A stretch of 64,000 bases of DNA from UBA10649 sp963755335 (GCA_963755335.1 CAVWJW010000005.1:1-64000), one strand, 5' to 3'. Shown: positions 34,948 to 44,893, numbered from the stretch's first letter. The notes: a model not told the origin generated them from the letters alone. Numbers and translations are program-made.

Positions 34948-37662
34948 TCAGCCCTTCGGTCGCGCCTGGGATCCGACGGACTCGCGCACCGAGTCGCAGG
35001 CCTCGGCGGTGTCGAGTGTCCACAGGATTGAGTGCTCGACGAGGTCGCGGGTGTCGGCGAACCCGTCGGTGATGCCGATCAGGTGCGTCTCACGCGTCGC
35101 AATGGCCGTGGACGTCTGCTGGATCGTCAGGGCATCGAGTCCGTTGGGCCCCTGCACGATGTGCTGGGGGAAGACGATGCCCCAGCGCGGCCAGCCCTCG
35201 AGGTCGAGTGGATCCGCGGCCGCTGCGGCAGCCGCCGTCACCGCGATGTGCAGGCCGCGATCGACGAGCAGGCGCAGGGCCTGGACCGCGCCGGCCGGGA
35301 CTGTGTTGAACAGGATGACGGTGCGAGCGCACTCGCGACGGTCAAGGGCTGGCGTCAGCAGGTTCGGCAGCGAGTACTCGTGCGCCTCGGGATGCAGCAG
35401 GGTGGACGGCAGCGCGACGATGACCGGCAGCGCACCTTGCCCGAGATGGTCGGCTTCGGCGTAGACGGGCTTCAGCCGCTCGACGATGACGCGAGTGGCC
35501 TCGGCGGCGAGTCGATGCTGCCGGTTGACGAGCGCCAGGAAGGACTGCGGCTCCGAGAGGTCGAGCGTGCCGAACGAGCGCTGCCAGCCGATGTCGGCGA
35601 CGACCGCCTGGGTCAGTCCGCTGACGATGTTGCGAACCGGCGTGAACCGGGTGGTGAACGGGTTCTCGGTGGTGGTCGCGTGATCGGCGATGAGCAGGTT
35701 GAGCACGTTCACGGCGGTGACCGGCATCGATGTCGCCCCAGTGATGTCCTCGGGTGTGATCTCGTACGTCAGCAGGTTCTCCACGGTGAACGGATCACGG
35801 GTGCTCTGATCCACGGCCAGCCGGTTCAGCGACATCGACACGAGTCCGCTGAACGTGAACTCGTCGACCTGGTGGGCGGCGTAGCCGAACGACACGCTGA
35901 CGTGCACGTCGAGGTCGAGGCGCGCGGACGGTACCGAGCCGTGCTCGTTGATGTGATCCTGCAGGCTGCGCAGCTGGCCGATGCCCGTCCGGATGATCGG
36001 TCCGCCGCTCAGCGCGAGCCACACGCGACCCGGTGCGTCATACGCGACGAACACATCGGTGCCGGCAAAGTCCTGATATCCCAGGGCCATTCGCATGACC
36101 TGAGCGACAGCTGCCTGCTCGAAGCGGCCCCCCTCGAGAGCCCCGAAGTTGTCGATCGCGTAGACGCCGACGATCAGGGAATCGGTGTGCGGGTTGTCGT
36201 CGGCGCGCCTCTGCATCGTGTCGACGGCCTGCTCGAAGGCGGCGATGGTCGGCCACCGGTTGACGGAGTCGAACATCGCCTCGAAGGCATGCTCGACGCG
36301 GTCCTCGTCGGCGGCCAGGACCGGCGACAGCAGCGCCGCGGTGGCGAGCTCGGTGAACCGGTTGACGATGCGGTGCGAGCGGGTCATGAACCATCCGGTC
36401 CAGAGCCAGCCCGCGACCGTGACGCTCGACATGTTGGGGTGATCGGGTGCCGGGAACAGCTCCATGCGCATCGTCGGCTCGATGAGGACGTCGCGAGGCT
36501 CGGGCCTTGGCGAGTTCGCGTAGAGGTCGACGGCGACGAGGTGCGTCGACACGTTGCCGTGTGCGTCGTCGAGGACGACCATCGACTTGGTGGCCGCGAA
36601 CACGGCTGCGGCGATGCGTGCGGTGGTCGGCATCGACGCACGGGCGGCAAGTTCGGGGCTGAGCGAGCCGTCGGCCAGACGCGCGGTGACCTCCGCCTGG
36701 TGCTGGCCCCACATCGCCAGGGTGCGGTTGGCGTCGCGGGTCCACCACTGGATCGACACGACCCAGAGGACGAGCCAGGCGACGACGTAGATGCCGAGGG
36801 CGCTCAGCGTGCCGGCGGTGACGCGGTCGGTGGCGAACAGGCCGCCGAACTGCTCGCCGACCACGGCCACCAACCAGGCAATCAATGCGCTGATCGCGGC
36901 GACGACGATGCGGCGGGTGTCGACGGCGTCGCGGGCGAAGGCCCACTTGCTGCGATCTCCGCTGACCCAGCGCTCACCGGCGTTGAACGCCAGGCCCACG
37001 TACATGGCGACGAACGCGGCGAGGACGAAGGGGGCGATCGAACTCTGCACGGAGACGAGGCCGGACAGCGGCGCGACGATGATGAACGCGATGCCGCCGA
37101 TGACCCCGGACGTCCAGGCCTGCGTGAGGTTGTGGAACCGGGCGTTCGGGTCGGACTGCAGGCTCCGCCGGGTGGTGAAGACGACGCGGACGATCAGGGC
37201 GAGCCCGAAGATGAGGAGGGAGAGCTCGGCGTCGAAGTAGAGGCCGGCGAGCATCGCGCCGACGAGGACCGCGTCGAACGTGATCGTGGTCGAACGCCAG
37301 GGCCGGATCGGCGCCGACGGGTTGCTCAGCACCTCGCGGGTCATCGCGGCGTTCTTCGTGCGGAAGATGGCCATCGGAGCGAACACGCTCAGGCAGACGA
37401 GGATGACCGCAGTGGTCAGGCCGGTGATGCCCAGGGCGGCGGCGGTGCGGTGGTCGGCCTGGTCGAGCAGGACCAGCAGGCCGGCGACGACCACGGCGAT
37501 CAGGCCCGACGTGATGCAGAACAGGCTGGCCACGCCGGCGCGCATCTGGAGTCGCAGTTCGGACTCACTGCGGGGATGGAAGCCCGAAACCGGATGCAGC
37601 CAGCGCCCCAGGGCCCGCACGAGGACGCCAAGGGACGTTCGAACACCGCCAGTGCGGGTCAT
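34948..37662 (-). CDS. Membrane protein with degenerate GGDEF- and EAL-like domains
   Basis: 904 aa from ATG 37662. About nine TM helices in two groups (roughly residues 45-230 and 255-315) precede a region with GGDEF-like order (SLIVGVYAIDNFGALEGGRF, then VFVAYDAPGRVWLALSG, then HVSVSFGYAA) but with no GGDEF signature. The C-terminal 230 residues follow EAL-domain topology (HRLAAEATRVIVERLKPVYA, ALPVIVALPSTLLHP, LLVDRGLHIAVTA) without the EAL triad or metal ligands. Catalytic activity is therefore unlikely; a c-di-GMP receptor or protein-interaction role, as for FimX in pilus control, is an inference supported by the adjacent pilus genes. Confidence 0.6.
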   Translation of the reverse strand: MTRTGGVRTSLGVLVRALGRWLHPVSGFHPRSESELRLQMRAGVASLFCITSGLIAVVVAGLLVLLDQADHRTAAALGITGLTTAVILVCLSVFAPMAIFRTKNAAMTREVLSNPSAPIRPWRSTTITFDAVLVGAMLAGLYFDAELSLLIFGLALIVRVVFTTRRSLQSDPNARFHNLTQAWTSGVIGGIAFIIVAPLSGLVSVQSSIAPFVLAAFVAMYVGLAFNAGERWVSGDRSKWAFARDAVDTRRIVVAAISALIAWLVAVVGEQFGGLFATDRVTAGTLSALGIYVVAWLVLWVVSIQWWTRDANRTLAMWGQHQAEVTARLADGSLSPELAARASMPTTARIAAAVFAATKSMVVLDDAHGNVSTHLVAVDLYANSPRPEPRDVLIEPTMRMELFPAPDHPNMSSVTVAGWLWTGWFMTRSHRIVNRFTELATAALLSPVLAADEDRVEHAFEAMFDSVNRWPTIAAFEQAVDTMQRRADDNPHTDSLIVGVYAIDNFGALEGGRFEQAAVAQVMRMALGYQDFAGTDVFVAYDAPGRVWLALSGGPIIRTGIGQLRSLQDHINEHGSVPSARLDLDVHVSVSFGYAAHQVDEFTFSGLVSMSLNRLAVDQSTRDPFTVENLLTYEITPEDITGATSMPVTAVNVLNLLIADHATTTENPFTTRFTPVRNIVSGLTQAVVADIGWQRSFGTLDLSEPQSFLALVNRQHRLAAEATRVIVERLKPVYAEADHLGQGALPVIVALPSTLLHPEAHEYSLPNLLTPALDRRECARTVILFNTVPAGAVQALRLLVDRGLHIAVTAAAAAAADPLDLEGWPRWGIVFPQHIVQGPNGLDALTIQQTSTAIATRETHLIGITDGFADTRDLVEHSILWTLDTAEACDSVRESVGSQARPKG

Positions 37663-37710
37663 GGTTGATGGTAGCGCCCGGTGACCCGCCGACAGTTCCT
37701 TGAAACACGG

Positions 37711-37719
37711 GCCGATAAT
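37711..37719 (+). promoter_or_regulatory. GCCGATAAT -10-like element before the NlpC/P60 gene
   Basis: GCCGATAA fits the -10 of FliA/WhiG promoters, and GATAAT alone fits a vegetative -10. No TAAA/TCAA -35 is seen at the right distance; CCGACA at 37689 is a weak -35. Transcription would begin close to ATG 37726, so the mRNA may be leaderless. Confidence 0.4.
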
Positions 37720-37725
37720 GAACCC

Positions 37726-39246
37726 ATGGGACACATGGGGCGGGTCAAGGGTAGGACCCTGCCCCTCGTCCTCGGAGCGGCCCTCGTGGCCGCTTTCCTC
37801 GGTCTCGGTGGCTCGACGGTGGTGCCGGCCAGCGCCGACAACGGCTCCAGCGGCCCCTCGTCCGCGCCCCTCCAGGAGGGCGGCGGCTCGACCGGCGGGC
37901 CGACTGCCGCGCCGAGCACGGCGTCGAGCACCTCCGGATCGGACGCGGAGCCCCCGCTGCAGGCCGGCGGCGGCAACCTCCCCGGTCAGAAGCCCAGTGC
38001 CTCCTCCGACGGCGTGGCGGACGGGCCGGTGGCGGACCCGCGCACGAGCGACGCTGCGCCGCCGATCGACCCCAACTTCGTCGACAACTACGCGAAGGTC
38101 TGGAAGTCGGTCGAATCCGACAAGAAGAAGATCGCGAAGGCAGCCAAGCAGCTTGCCTCCGCTCGCCTTCTCATGTCGGCGTCGTCCGTCGACATGCAGG
38201 CCGCTTTCCGCGAGGCGGGCCGCTCCGACGCGAGCCTCGCGGCCGCCGACGAGCAGTTCGGGCTCTCCGTCAGGGACTTCTACATCACCGGGACCACCGA
38301 CGTCGACGTCGTGCTGGGCGTGCTGGGCAGCAAGCCCGAGGACGTCCTGCGCAACATCGACTCCTTCATGTACCTGCGCTCGTCCACGTCGTCGAAGGGG
38401 GACGAGTACGCCGCCGCCCAGGACACGTGGGTGCAGGCTCAGTCCGCGGCCGCCCAGGCGTCGATCCGCGCGGCGGACGACCGCGACCGGGTGATGGAGC
38501 TGCTCGCGGAGCTCACCAGCGGACGCAAGCACCTGGCGAAGGACCAGAAGGAGCTGCAGCGGCTCGTCGCTGTCGCCGCTCCGCAGACCGTCATCAGCAA
38601 GGACGGCTGCCCGAAGGCCGTCCTCGATGGCACCATCCCCGTCGACATCAAGGTCAAGAAGCTGTGTGAGAACGCGGTCAAGAACGCGCCGACGCCGCAG
38701 GCCGCGGTCGCCATCAAGTGGGCGCTCATCCGCCTCGGCGCCCCGTACGCGTGCGAAGGTATCGGCCGCCTCGAGGCGTGGCGCTACGACTGCTCGTCCT
38801 ACGTCTCCCGTGCCTACTCCGAGGGAGCCGGGCTGCGGACAGCCGGCAAGGACTGGGCCCCCTCGACGCGCAACATGGTGCCGTGGGACGGCGTCCCGCT
38901 CGACCAGCACTACGCACCGATCCCGCCCGCCGAGATCAAGCCCGGCGACCTCGTGCTCTACGACACCTGCCCGCCCGGCGAGACCTGCGCCTACCGTCAC
39001 GTGGTCATGTACCTCGGGCCGATGGAGAAGGGCGGCGTGCCGATGATGGCCCACACCAACGGCTGCGGCCTGGTCGCGCACGTCGAGCCGTTCCGCGGCA
39101 CGGATGCGGCCAACTTCCTCGGTGTCCGGCGGGTCATGGCCCTGCCGGGGGAGAAGATCCAGACGGTGTTCTCCATTCCGAAGAAGCTCCTCGACGTGGC
39201 CAACGGCAAGAAGCCGGCGAAGTCGGGCAAACCGACCAAGAACTAG
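37726..39246 (+). CDS. Secreted NlpC/P60-type cysteine hydrolase
   Basis: 506 aa from ATG 37726. Signal peptide (GRTLPLVLGAALVAAFLGLG, ASA), low-complexity Ser/Gly/Pro region to about residue 110, a long alpha-helical coiled-coil-like domain (about 115-300), then a C-terminal NlpC/P60-like domain: Cys near 353 in WRYDCSSYVSRAYSEG, GDLVLYD, and His near 424 in YRHVVMYLG. It should cleave peptidoglycan stem peptides outside the cell, resembling RipA-type cell-separation enzymes. Located at the edge of the pilus cluster, it could open the wall for pilus passage; this is inference. Confidence 0.8.
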   Translation: MGHMGRVKGRTLPLVLGAALVAAFLGLGGSTVVPASADNGSSGPSSAPLQEGGGSTGGPTAAPSTASSTSGSDAEPPLQAGGGNLPGQKPSASSDGVADGPVADPRTSDAAPPIDPNFVDNYAKVWKSVESDKKKIAKAAKQLASARLLMSASSVDMQAAFREAGRSDASLAAADEQFGLSVRDFYITGTTDVDVVLGVLGSKPEDVLRNIDSFMYLRSSTSSKGDEYAAAQDTWVQAQSAAAQASIRAADDRDRVMELLAELTSGRKHLAKDQKELQRLVAVAAPQTVISKDGCPKAVLDGTIPVDIKVKKLCENAVKNAPTPQAAVAIKWALIRLGAPYACEGIGRLEAWRYDCSSYVSRAYSEGAGLRTAGKDWAPSTRNMVPWDGVPLDQHYAPIPPAEIKPGDLVLYDTCPPGETCAYRHVVMYLGPMEKGGVPMMAHTNGCGLVAHVEPFRGTDAANFLGVRRVMALPGEKIQTVFSIPKKLLDVANGKKPAKSGKPTKN

Positions 39247-39323
39247 CCGGATAGAGCCACCAGTCCGGCGGTGGTCGGGCCGAAACCCTAGGTAGACCGC
39301 GATGCGGTGGCTAGGGGTGTGCC

Positions 39324-40805
39324 ATGGGTCGACGTCCTGCTTCGGGCAGGCGCCTCACGCCGAGAGGCGTCGGTTCGGCTCGTCCGCATTCGGACCGCGG
39401 CTTCACCCTCGTCGAGGTCATGGCCGCGATGTTCGTGTTCCTGATGGTGTCGACGTCGACCGTCGTCATCCTCGTCAATGGCCTGCAGGCCCTCCGCGAG
39501 AACTCCGACCGCGTCGAGGCCGCCAACGTCGCCCGCTCAGAGATCGAGTACCTGCGCGACCTCGCCCGCAACGATCCGGGCATCCTGCCGATCGGTCAGT
39601 TCACGGGTGCCATCCCGCCGCAGGTCGACGTGAAGTACGCCGCCGACCTCAGCCCCAACTACCTCGACCCGATCCTGCGGGCCACCCGTTACACCATCAA
39701 GACGACCAGCCAGTGGGTCGACTTCGCCTCGTCCGCCGCGGGAACCACCCCCAAGTCGGCCTGCGATGCCACGTCGGTGACCGCCGACTTCCTGCGCGTG
39801 GTCGTCACGGTCAGCAGTCCGACCCTGAAGAAGCCCGTGTCACTGCAGACGAACATCACGCAGCAGACCAAGCCCGCCTCGGCAACGGCGCCCACGGTGG
39901 GTGCCACGGCCATCACCATCGTGAACCAGGCAAGCGTTCCCGTCGGTGACGTCGTGGTGACGTTCAGCGACGCGTACCACCCTGAGAACTCCCGTCCGGC
40001 CATGACCACCGGCTTCGACGGCTGCCTGTTCGTGCCGGGCCTGACGCCGACCGCCAGCCTGATGGTGTCGATCGCCCGTCCCGGCTATGTGTCCTCGACC
40101 CCGACGGGGACGTTCAAGCAGCTGTCGATCTCGGCCGACGTGGTGAGCAAGGTCGGCTTCGAGTACGCCCCGGCCGCGTCGCTGCGCTTCAGCGGCCTGG
40201 ATCCCGACTTCGTCCTGCCGGCCGACACCCCGGTCAAGTGGCAGGTCAAGGGCACCGGCGGATCGCAGACCACTGCACAGCTCACCGACGTGGTGACCGG
40301 CCTGTGGCCGGGCAATGAGGTGCAGGCCTGGGCCGGCGGTTGCGCGGACGCCGATCCGGGGTCGAGCCGCCCGTCCTACGCGCTGGTCGGCGGCGGGACG
40401 ACCGTGGCCGGCCTGATGGTGGCGCCGGTTCGCATCGTCGGGCTCAAGCCCAGCCAGGACGTGACGGCGCTGCACACCGTGGGCGGCTGCACCGTCACCG
40501 AGGCGCTCGGCAAGGCGAACGAGAACGGCGTCGTCCGGGTCGGCATGCCCTACGGGCAGTGGTCGTTCAAGGCCGCCGAGGAGACCGTGGCGCTCGAGAC
40601 CCCCTTGGCGCCACCGGCCCCCGGCTCGCCCGCCAGCGTGGTCACCGTGACCTTCCTCCTCCAGGTCGACCTCAAGCCGACCCCGACCCCCACGCCCAGT
40701 CCCACTGACGGAGGTTCCGGTTCGCCGAGCCCGACACCCACAGACACCTCCAGCGCCGCCCCAGCGCCGTCTGACACCAATCCGGGCGCACCGATCGGGC
40801 CATGA
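39324..40805 (+). CDS. Large PilV-like minor pilin with Ig-type repeats
   Basis: 493 aa from ATG 39324. Prepilin signal: RG|FTLVEVMAAMFVFLM, with cleavage after Gly26 and Glu at +5. After the pilin helix and a small alpha/beta head (to about 190) come at least two beta-sandwich regions of the carboxypeptidase-regulatory type (VGDVVVTFSDAYHPENSRP, FDGCLFVPGLTPTASLMVSI), and a Pro/Thr/Ser-rich C-terminus. The large extra domains would suit a pilus-tip position. The gene overlaps the next by four bases (ATGA) and opens a four-gene pilin operon. Confidence 0.8.
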   Translation: MGRRPASGRRLTPRGVGSARPHSDRGFTLVEVMAAMFVFLMVSTSTVVILVNGLQALRENSDRVEAANVARSEIEYLRDLARNDPGILPIGQFTGAIPPQVDVKYAADLSPNYLDPILRATRYTIKTTSQWVDFASSAAGTTPKSACDATSVTADFLRVVVTVSSPTLKKPVSLQTNITQQTKPASATAPTVGATAITIVNQASVPVGDVVVTFSDAYHPENSRPAMTTGFDGCLFVPGLTPTASLMVSIARPGYVSSTPTGTFKQLSISADVVSKVGFEYAPAASLRFSGLDPDFVLPADTPVKWQVKGTGGSQTTAQLTDVVTGLWPGNEVQAWAGGCADADPGSSRPSYALVGGGTTVAGLMVAPVRIVGLKPSQDVTALHTVGGCTVTEALGKANENGVVRVGMPYGQWSFKAAEETVALETPLAPPAPGSPASVVTVTFLLQVDLKPTPTPTPSPTDGGSGSPSPTPTDTSSAAPAPSDTNPGAPIGP

Positions 40806-41560
40806 TGACCGCCATCCGAGCCTGGATCCGCCGACGCGCCGCGCACGAGAGCGACGCAGGCTTCACGCTGGTCGAGCTCTTGGCTGCGATGGCGGTGTTC
40901 AGCATGCTGATGGCAATGATCTCCTCCGCGATGCTCGGCGGGATGAACAGCGTGGGCCACCTGGCGAAGAAGAGCGACCAGCAGGCCACATGGGGCCAGA
41001 CGTCGGAGACGATCAGCCGCCTGCTGCGCTACGCGGCCAACCCTGAACTCTCCAAGTCGTCGATCGTGTGGGCCAGCCCGACCAGCTTGCGGTTCTACTC
41101 CGCATCAGGCATCAGCGGCTCGAACGACCGCCCCAACCTGGTCGACATCAGGTTCAACCCGACGACCAAGCTGGTGACCTTGGTGGTCTACCCGTTGGCG
41201 CTCAACCCGGACCTGGACGCGAACTCGGGCACTGCCGACGCGTGGAAGTACCCGACCTGGGAGACCCAGGCCCTCACGGCGACAGGCGTACCCGCCGCGA
41301 TCGCCCCGTACATCCGCACCGTCATGAAGTCCGACACCGCGACGTCGCCCATCTCCTTCAGCGTGCGGGTGCGATGCGCGAAGCCGCCGTGCCCGACACG
41401 TCCTGCCAACGGTGACATCACCCCCGCCTCGGAAGGGATCCCGCCGATCAACGCGAGCGAGTACTACGACTCGGTCGTGGTGACCATCGGCGATCCCACC
41501 GACACCGCAAACCGCCTCACGCAGCAGGTGCGGCTCCCCAACCTCCACCCACTCAGCTAG
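40802..41560 (+). CDS. PilW-like minor pilin
   Basis: 252 aa, ATG 40802 overlapping the previous stop. Prepilin motif AG|FTLVELLAAMAVFSMLM with cleavage after Gly20 and Glu at +5. The globular part contains a Cys pair (VRCAKPPCPT). The N-terminal helix and length fit PilW/PilJ-type minor pilins that initiate pilus assembly. Confidence 0.8.
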   Translation: MMTAIRAWIRRRAAHESDAGFTLVELLAAMAVFSMLMAMISSAMLGGMNSVGHLAKKSDQQATWGQTSETISRLLRYAANPELSKSSIVWASPTSLRFYSASGISGSNDRPNLVDIRFNPTTKLVTLVVYPLALNPDLDANSGTADAWKYPTWETQALTATGVPAAIAPYIRTVMKSDTATSPISFSVRVRCAKPPCPTRPANGDITPASEGIPPINASEYYDSVVVTIGDPTDTANRLTQQVRLPNLHPLS

Positions 41561-41568
41561 GAAACCCG

Positions 41569-44031
41569 ATGTCGACCCGACGAAGCCCCGTGGCCCGGAC
41601 CATGCGTTCGGACGACCAGGGCGTGGCCATGATCCTCGTCATCGGCTTCAGCGTCATGATGCTGGGGCTGGCCCTGGTGATCACCCAGGGCGTGATCCGC
41701 CAGATCGTGCCGTCGACCCGCGCCGACCACTCCTACGCCGCGCTGGCGGCGGCCGAGGCCGGTATCTACGAGTACCACAAGCACCTGCTTGACGACTCCA
41801 CGTACTACCTGACCTCTGAGGACAACCCCGCTCTGGCCGGCTGGGTGCCGATGCCGGGATACAGCGACGACGCGACCCCCGGTGACGCCGTGGCCGACAG
41901 CGAGTACACGATCCGAGTCGACAAGACGCGACTGGGCACGGCTGGCGAGCTCGTCGTCTACGCCGTCGGCCGCTCTCCGCGGCACATCGCCGGCACTCCC
42001 GACAACAAGACCCAGGTCGTTCGTACGATCCAAGCCGTCTGGTCGAAGCGCTCAACGCTCGACTACGTGTACATGAGCGATCGCGAGACGCCGTCTCCGG
42101 ATCTGCCGGGCGCCTACAGCACCGCCGCGAACACCGGCGGGACTGGTAAGACGGCGCAGGAGCTCGCTCGCCTCCTGTGCGCTCGTCGCTTCTACCAGAG
42201 TGGTCAGGTGGATGCCGCCGGCACCACCGGCAAGATGCGCAACATGAACTTCTGCCAGTGGGCAGGCATCTATGACACCGAGGTTCTGCAAGGGCGGATC
42301 CACACGAACGATGTCTGGCGGCTCGACGACGTCGATCTGTCAAACACCATCGAGGCCGGCAGCGCGACGTCATCATGCAGGAATACCAACGATGGTCTGC
42401 TACCCGGCGAAGCCGGTTGCGGGACGGTGCGTCGCTACATCGACACCACTGGAACGGGTACGCCAGCGAACCTGAAGAGCAATAACGGAAGTGCGACCGG
42501 GGCAACCTGGAGTGCGACCGGGACCAATTATCAGGGCGATTCCTGGGTCGCCGCGAACTCCTCGCCGGATCCGACCAAGCGCAGTCCGTCGTACGCATCC
42601 GTTCTCGAATTGCCGCCGACCCCGGCCCTGCTGAAGAAGCGCGCCGGCGACTCCGGCTGCGTCTTCACCGGCCCGACCCGGTTGCACTTCGTCAGCGACG
42701 GTCATGTCTACGTGACCAGTCCCGACACGAAGTTCACGTCGAACGCCTGTGGCGGCGGAGCGAACGGCGGATTCCTCTCAGCGGGTACGCCGACGGCTCC
42801 CAACACCGCCGTGGTGAACCTGGCCGACTTCGAGGACCCCGTCTTCTACGTTCAGGACGTCCAGCGGGCGCAGCCTGGCGGTGCGGATCCCGACTCGACC
42901 TTCGCCTACGACACCACGAACCAGTGGCCCTCCACGGTCCCGCCGTCTGAGCCGACCTGTGTCGCGAAGTTCGGCACCAACGTCTACCCGTTCGTGATCC
43001 CCAACCGCACGGTGGACACGGGCGAGACTGCCTACTTCCAGACTGGAGTCACGGGTTCGCATTACTTGGGCTTCCCCTCGGAATTCGCGGACGCGGCGTC
43101 TCCCTGGTACTCGGGCAACTGCGCCGTCGGCGACGCCTACGTCCAGGGTCGCTTCGGTAGCCGTGTGACCCTCTCCACAGAGAGCAACATCGTCATCACA
43201 GGATCCGTCGCTGAGGCGAACGGGAACGTGAGCAGCTGCGGCACGAATCCGTCAACGACCGCCCTCAAGACGTGCCTGTACGGTCGTCCGGCGAGCGACT
43301 CAGACAGCCTGGTTGGGCTCGTCTCCAAGAAGTTCACGTACCTGTATCGGCCCTCGGGCGGCACCCAGGTCGAGAAGTTGAAGACCAACGGATCGTCATA
43401 CAGTCCCAAGCAGTACACGAACCCGTGGGCGGCAGACTGGAAGCAGGGCAATGCGGAGAGCCCGGTCCTCAACGTCGCCATCCTGGCCATCACCGAATGC
43501 TTCGCCACCCAGGATCCTTACTGGGGCACGTATCCATACGAGGCCAACTACACCGAGCGCAACGGCTACATCTTCCTCTGGGGTTCACTGGCCCAGGAGT
43601 ACCGCTGCGTCGTCGGATCGACCGGTGGCTACAACAAGGTCTACAAGTACGACACCCGTCTCGAGCGCATCGTCCCGCCCGCCATGCTCGAACTGTCCGA
43701 CGAGGACTGGGCCACCCGCACGTCCGACAACGACGCCTCGATCAAGGCCCCCTACAGCGAGTTCACCCCGCAGCACCAGCCCTTCGGGAACGCCAGCACG
43801 TGGTGGCCCATCTCGCTGGCGAGCGACACGAGCGCGACGATCTCCAACGTAAAGGTCGTCACGGCGAACGCGCCCACCCCGACCGTGCAACAGTCCGGCG
43901 GCGTGTGGCAGATGAACGTCCAGCCGACCTCGACCGGACTCGTCGTTGTGCGCTACGACATCACCCACAGCATCGCGGGGTCGACGAAGACGATCAAGGA
44001 ATCGCGTCCGCTGGTCATCTGGGTCGACTAG
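41569..44031 (+). CDS. PilX-like large pilus protein, possible tip adhesin
   Basis: 820 aa from ATG 41569. The N-terminus (DDQGVAMILVIGFSVMMLGL, then AALAAAEAGIYEYHKHLL) matches the PilX N-terminal helix, which lacks the classic FTLxE. A body of more than 700 residues follows, rich in Gly, Ser, Thr, Tyr and cysteines (LLCARRFYQ, FCQWAG, SSCRNT, SGCVFTG), much larger than usual PilX, and ends in a beta-domain (GLVVVRYDITHS). This could be a displayed adhesin. Base composition is slightly lower in GC than its neighbours in the middle. Confidence 0.7.
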   Translation: MSTRRSPVARTMRSDDQGVAMILVIGFSVMMLGLALVITQGVIRQIVPSTRADHSYAALAAAEAGIYEYHKHLLDDSTYYLTSEDNPALAGWVPMPGYSDDATPGDAVADSEYTIRVDKTRLGTAGELVVYAVGRSPRHIAGTPDNKTQVVRTIQAVWSKRSTLDYVYMSDRETPSPDLPGAYSTAANTGGTGKTAQELARLLCARRFYQSGQVDAAGTTGKMRNMNFCQWAGIYDTEVLQGRIHTNDVWRLDDVDLSNTIEAGSATSSCRNTNDGLLPGEAGCGTVRRYIDTTGTGTPANLKSNNGSATGATWSATGTNYQGDSWVAANSSPDPTKRSPSYASVLELPPTPALLKKRAGDSGCVFTGPTRLHFVSDGHVYVTSPDTKFTSNACGGGANGGFLSAGTPTAPNTAVVNLADFEDPVFYVQDVQRAQPGGADPDSTFAYDTTNQWPSTVPPSEPTCVAKFGTNVYPFVIPNRTVDTGETAYFQTGVTGSHYLGFPSEFADAASPWYSGNCAVGDAYVQGRFGSRVTLSTESNIVITGSVAEANGNVSSCGTNPSTTALKTCLYGRPASDSDSLVGLVSKKFTYLYRPSGGTQVEKLKTNGSSYSPKQYTNPWAADWKQGNAESPVLNVAILAITECFATQDPYWGTYPYEANYTERNGYIFLWGSLAQEYRCVVGSTGGYNKVYKYDTRLERIVPPAMLELSDEDWATRTSDNDASIKAPYSEFTPQHQPFGNASTWWPISLASDTSATISNVKVVTANAPTPTVQQSGGVWQMNVQPTSTGLVVVRYDITHSIAGSTKTIKESRPLVIWVD

Positions 44032-44098
44032 CCAGTTGCCCTCGGTGGCGAACCAGTATTCTGCGAGCGGACCGCTGGTCCATCGCAAGGAGGTCTGG

Positions 44099-44893
44099 GT
44101 GCAGGGTGTCGACGAAGGCACGGCCGAGGAGTTCTACGGACGGCTGAACACCGACGCGACCGTGCTCCACGAGGCCAGCGTCCGGTTCGCCGCCGATCGT
44201 GACGACGTCTCGGCACTGGCATGCATCGTCGGCGCCGACATCGCCACCCTCGAGGCAGTGGTCTGGGAGCGGTTGAACATCGCGCCCCGGGCCCCGCAGC
44301 GACAGTTCTTCCAGGCGGTCGCCTCGGTGTCGTCCGCCGTCGACGGTCTGCGCGGCATCAGCCCGACCGAGGAGCTCAACGCCGCCGCCTTCATCGAGGA
44401 GCTGCGCAGGCGCCTGCTCACCCCGTTCGATGCCGGCCTCGCTGCGCAGGTGATGGACAGCTGGGGACCGATCGAGCACCTACGCTCCATCCCGCTTCCG
44501 TCCGCCGACGAGATCGAAGCAGCCCGGTCAACGCGAATGGAAGGCCTCTCGGCGCGTGAGTACATCCGGGTGCGCCGCGAGTCGGCGGCCGAGGCGATGG
44601 CTGCGGCACGCCAGCAACGCGTCAAAGGAGCAGTGTCGGAGGCGATCCAGTCAGCCTACGAGAGCGACTTCCTGGCGATGGAGGCCTACCTCGTGGAGTC
44701 CGCGCTGGCTGCGGGCGACCTCGACCTGCTGACCGTGGTCACGCGGCACCTGCTCGTGGGCCGAGCCGTTGCCGACCTCCCTGGGCTACCCGCCGACTTC
44801 GGTGGTGCCGTGTCGGCCATCCGCGGCGCGATGGCCGACGGGTTGGGCGAGGCCGACGGGGCGCGACTGCGCGAGGCCCTCGTCTCGGTGTGA
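44099..44893 (+). CDS. Hypothetical protein in the pilin operon
   Basis: 264 aa from GTG 44099, selected because AAGGAGG precedes it. Soluble, mainly alpha-helical (EEFYGRLNTDATVLHEASVR, AFIEELRRRLLTPFDAGLAA, YIRVRRESAAEAMAAARQQR). No signal or TM and no family recognised. It ends only three bases before the convergent pilO stop. Co-transcription with minor pilins suggests a cytoplasmic accessory role. Confidence 0.6.
   Translation: MQGVDEGTAEEFYGRLNTDATVLHEASVRFAADRDDVSALACIVGADIATLEAVVWERLNIAPRAPQRQFFQAVASVSSAVDGLRGISPTEELNAAAFIEELRRRLLTPFDAGLAAQVMDSWGPIEHLRSIPLPSADEIEAARSTRMEGLSAREYIRVRRESAAEAMAAARQQRVKGAVSEAIQSAYESDFLAMEAYLVESALAAGDLDLLTVVTRHLLVGRAVADLPGLPADFGGAVSAIRGAMADGLGEADGARLREALVSV

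Noticed and set aside
35032..37668. Long open frame (about 880 codons) on the plus strand opposite the GGDEF/EAL-like gene
   Set aside because: Product is rich in Arg, Asp, Gly and His without domains, as expected for the antisense of a GC-rich gene; the opposite strand has clear TM helices and domains.
39279..39286. GCCGAAAC before the PilV-like gene (and again at 47707 before pilT) considered as sigma-28-type -10 elements
   Set aside because: Two mismatches at important positions and no -35; kept only as a curiosity.
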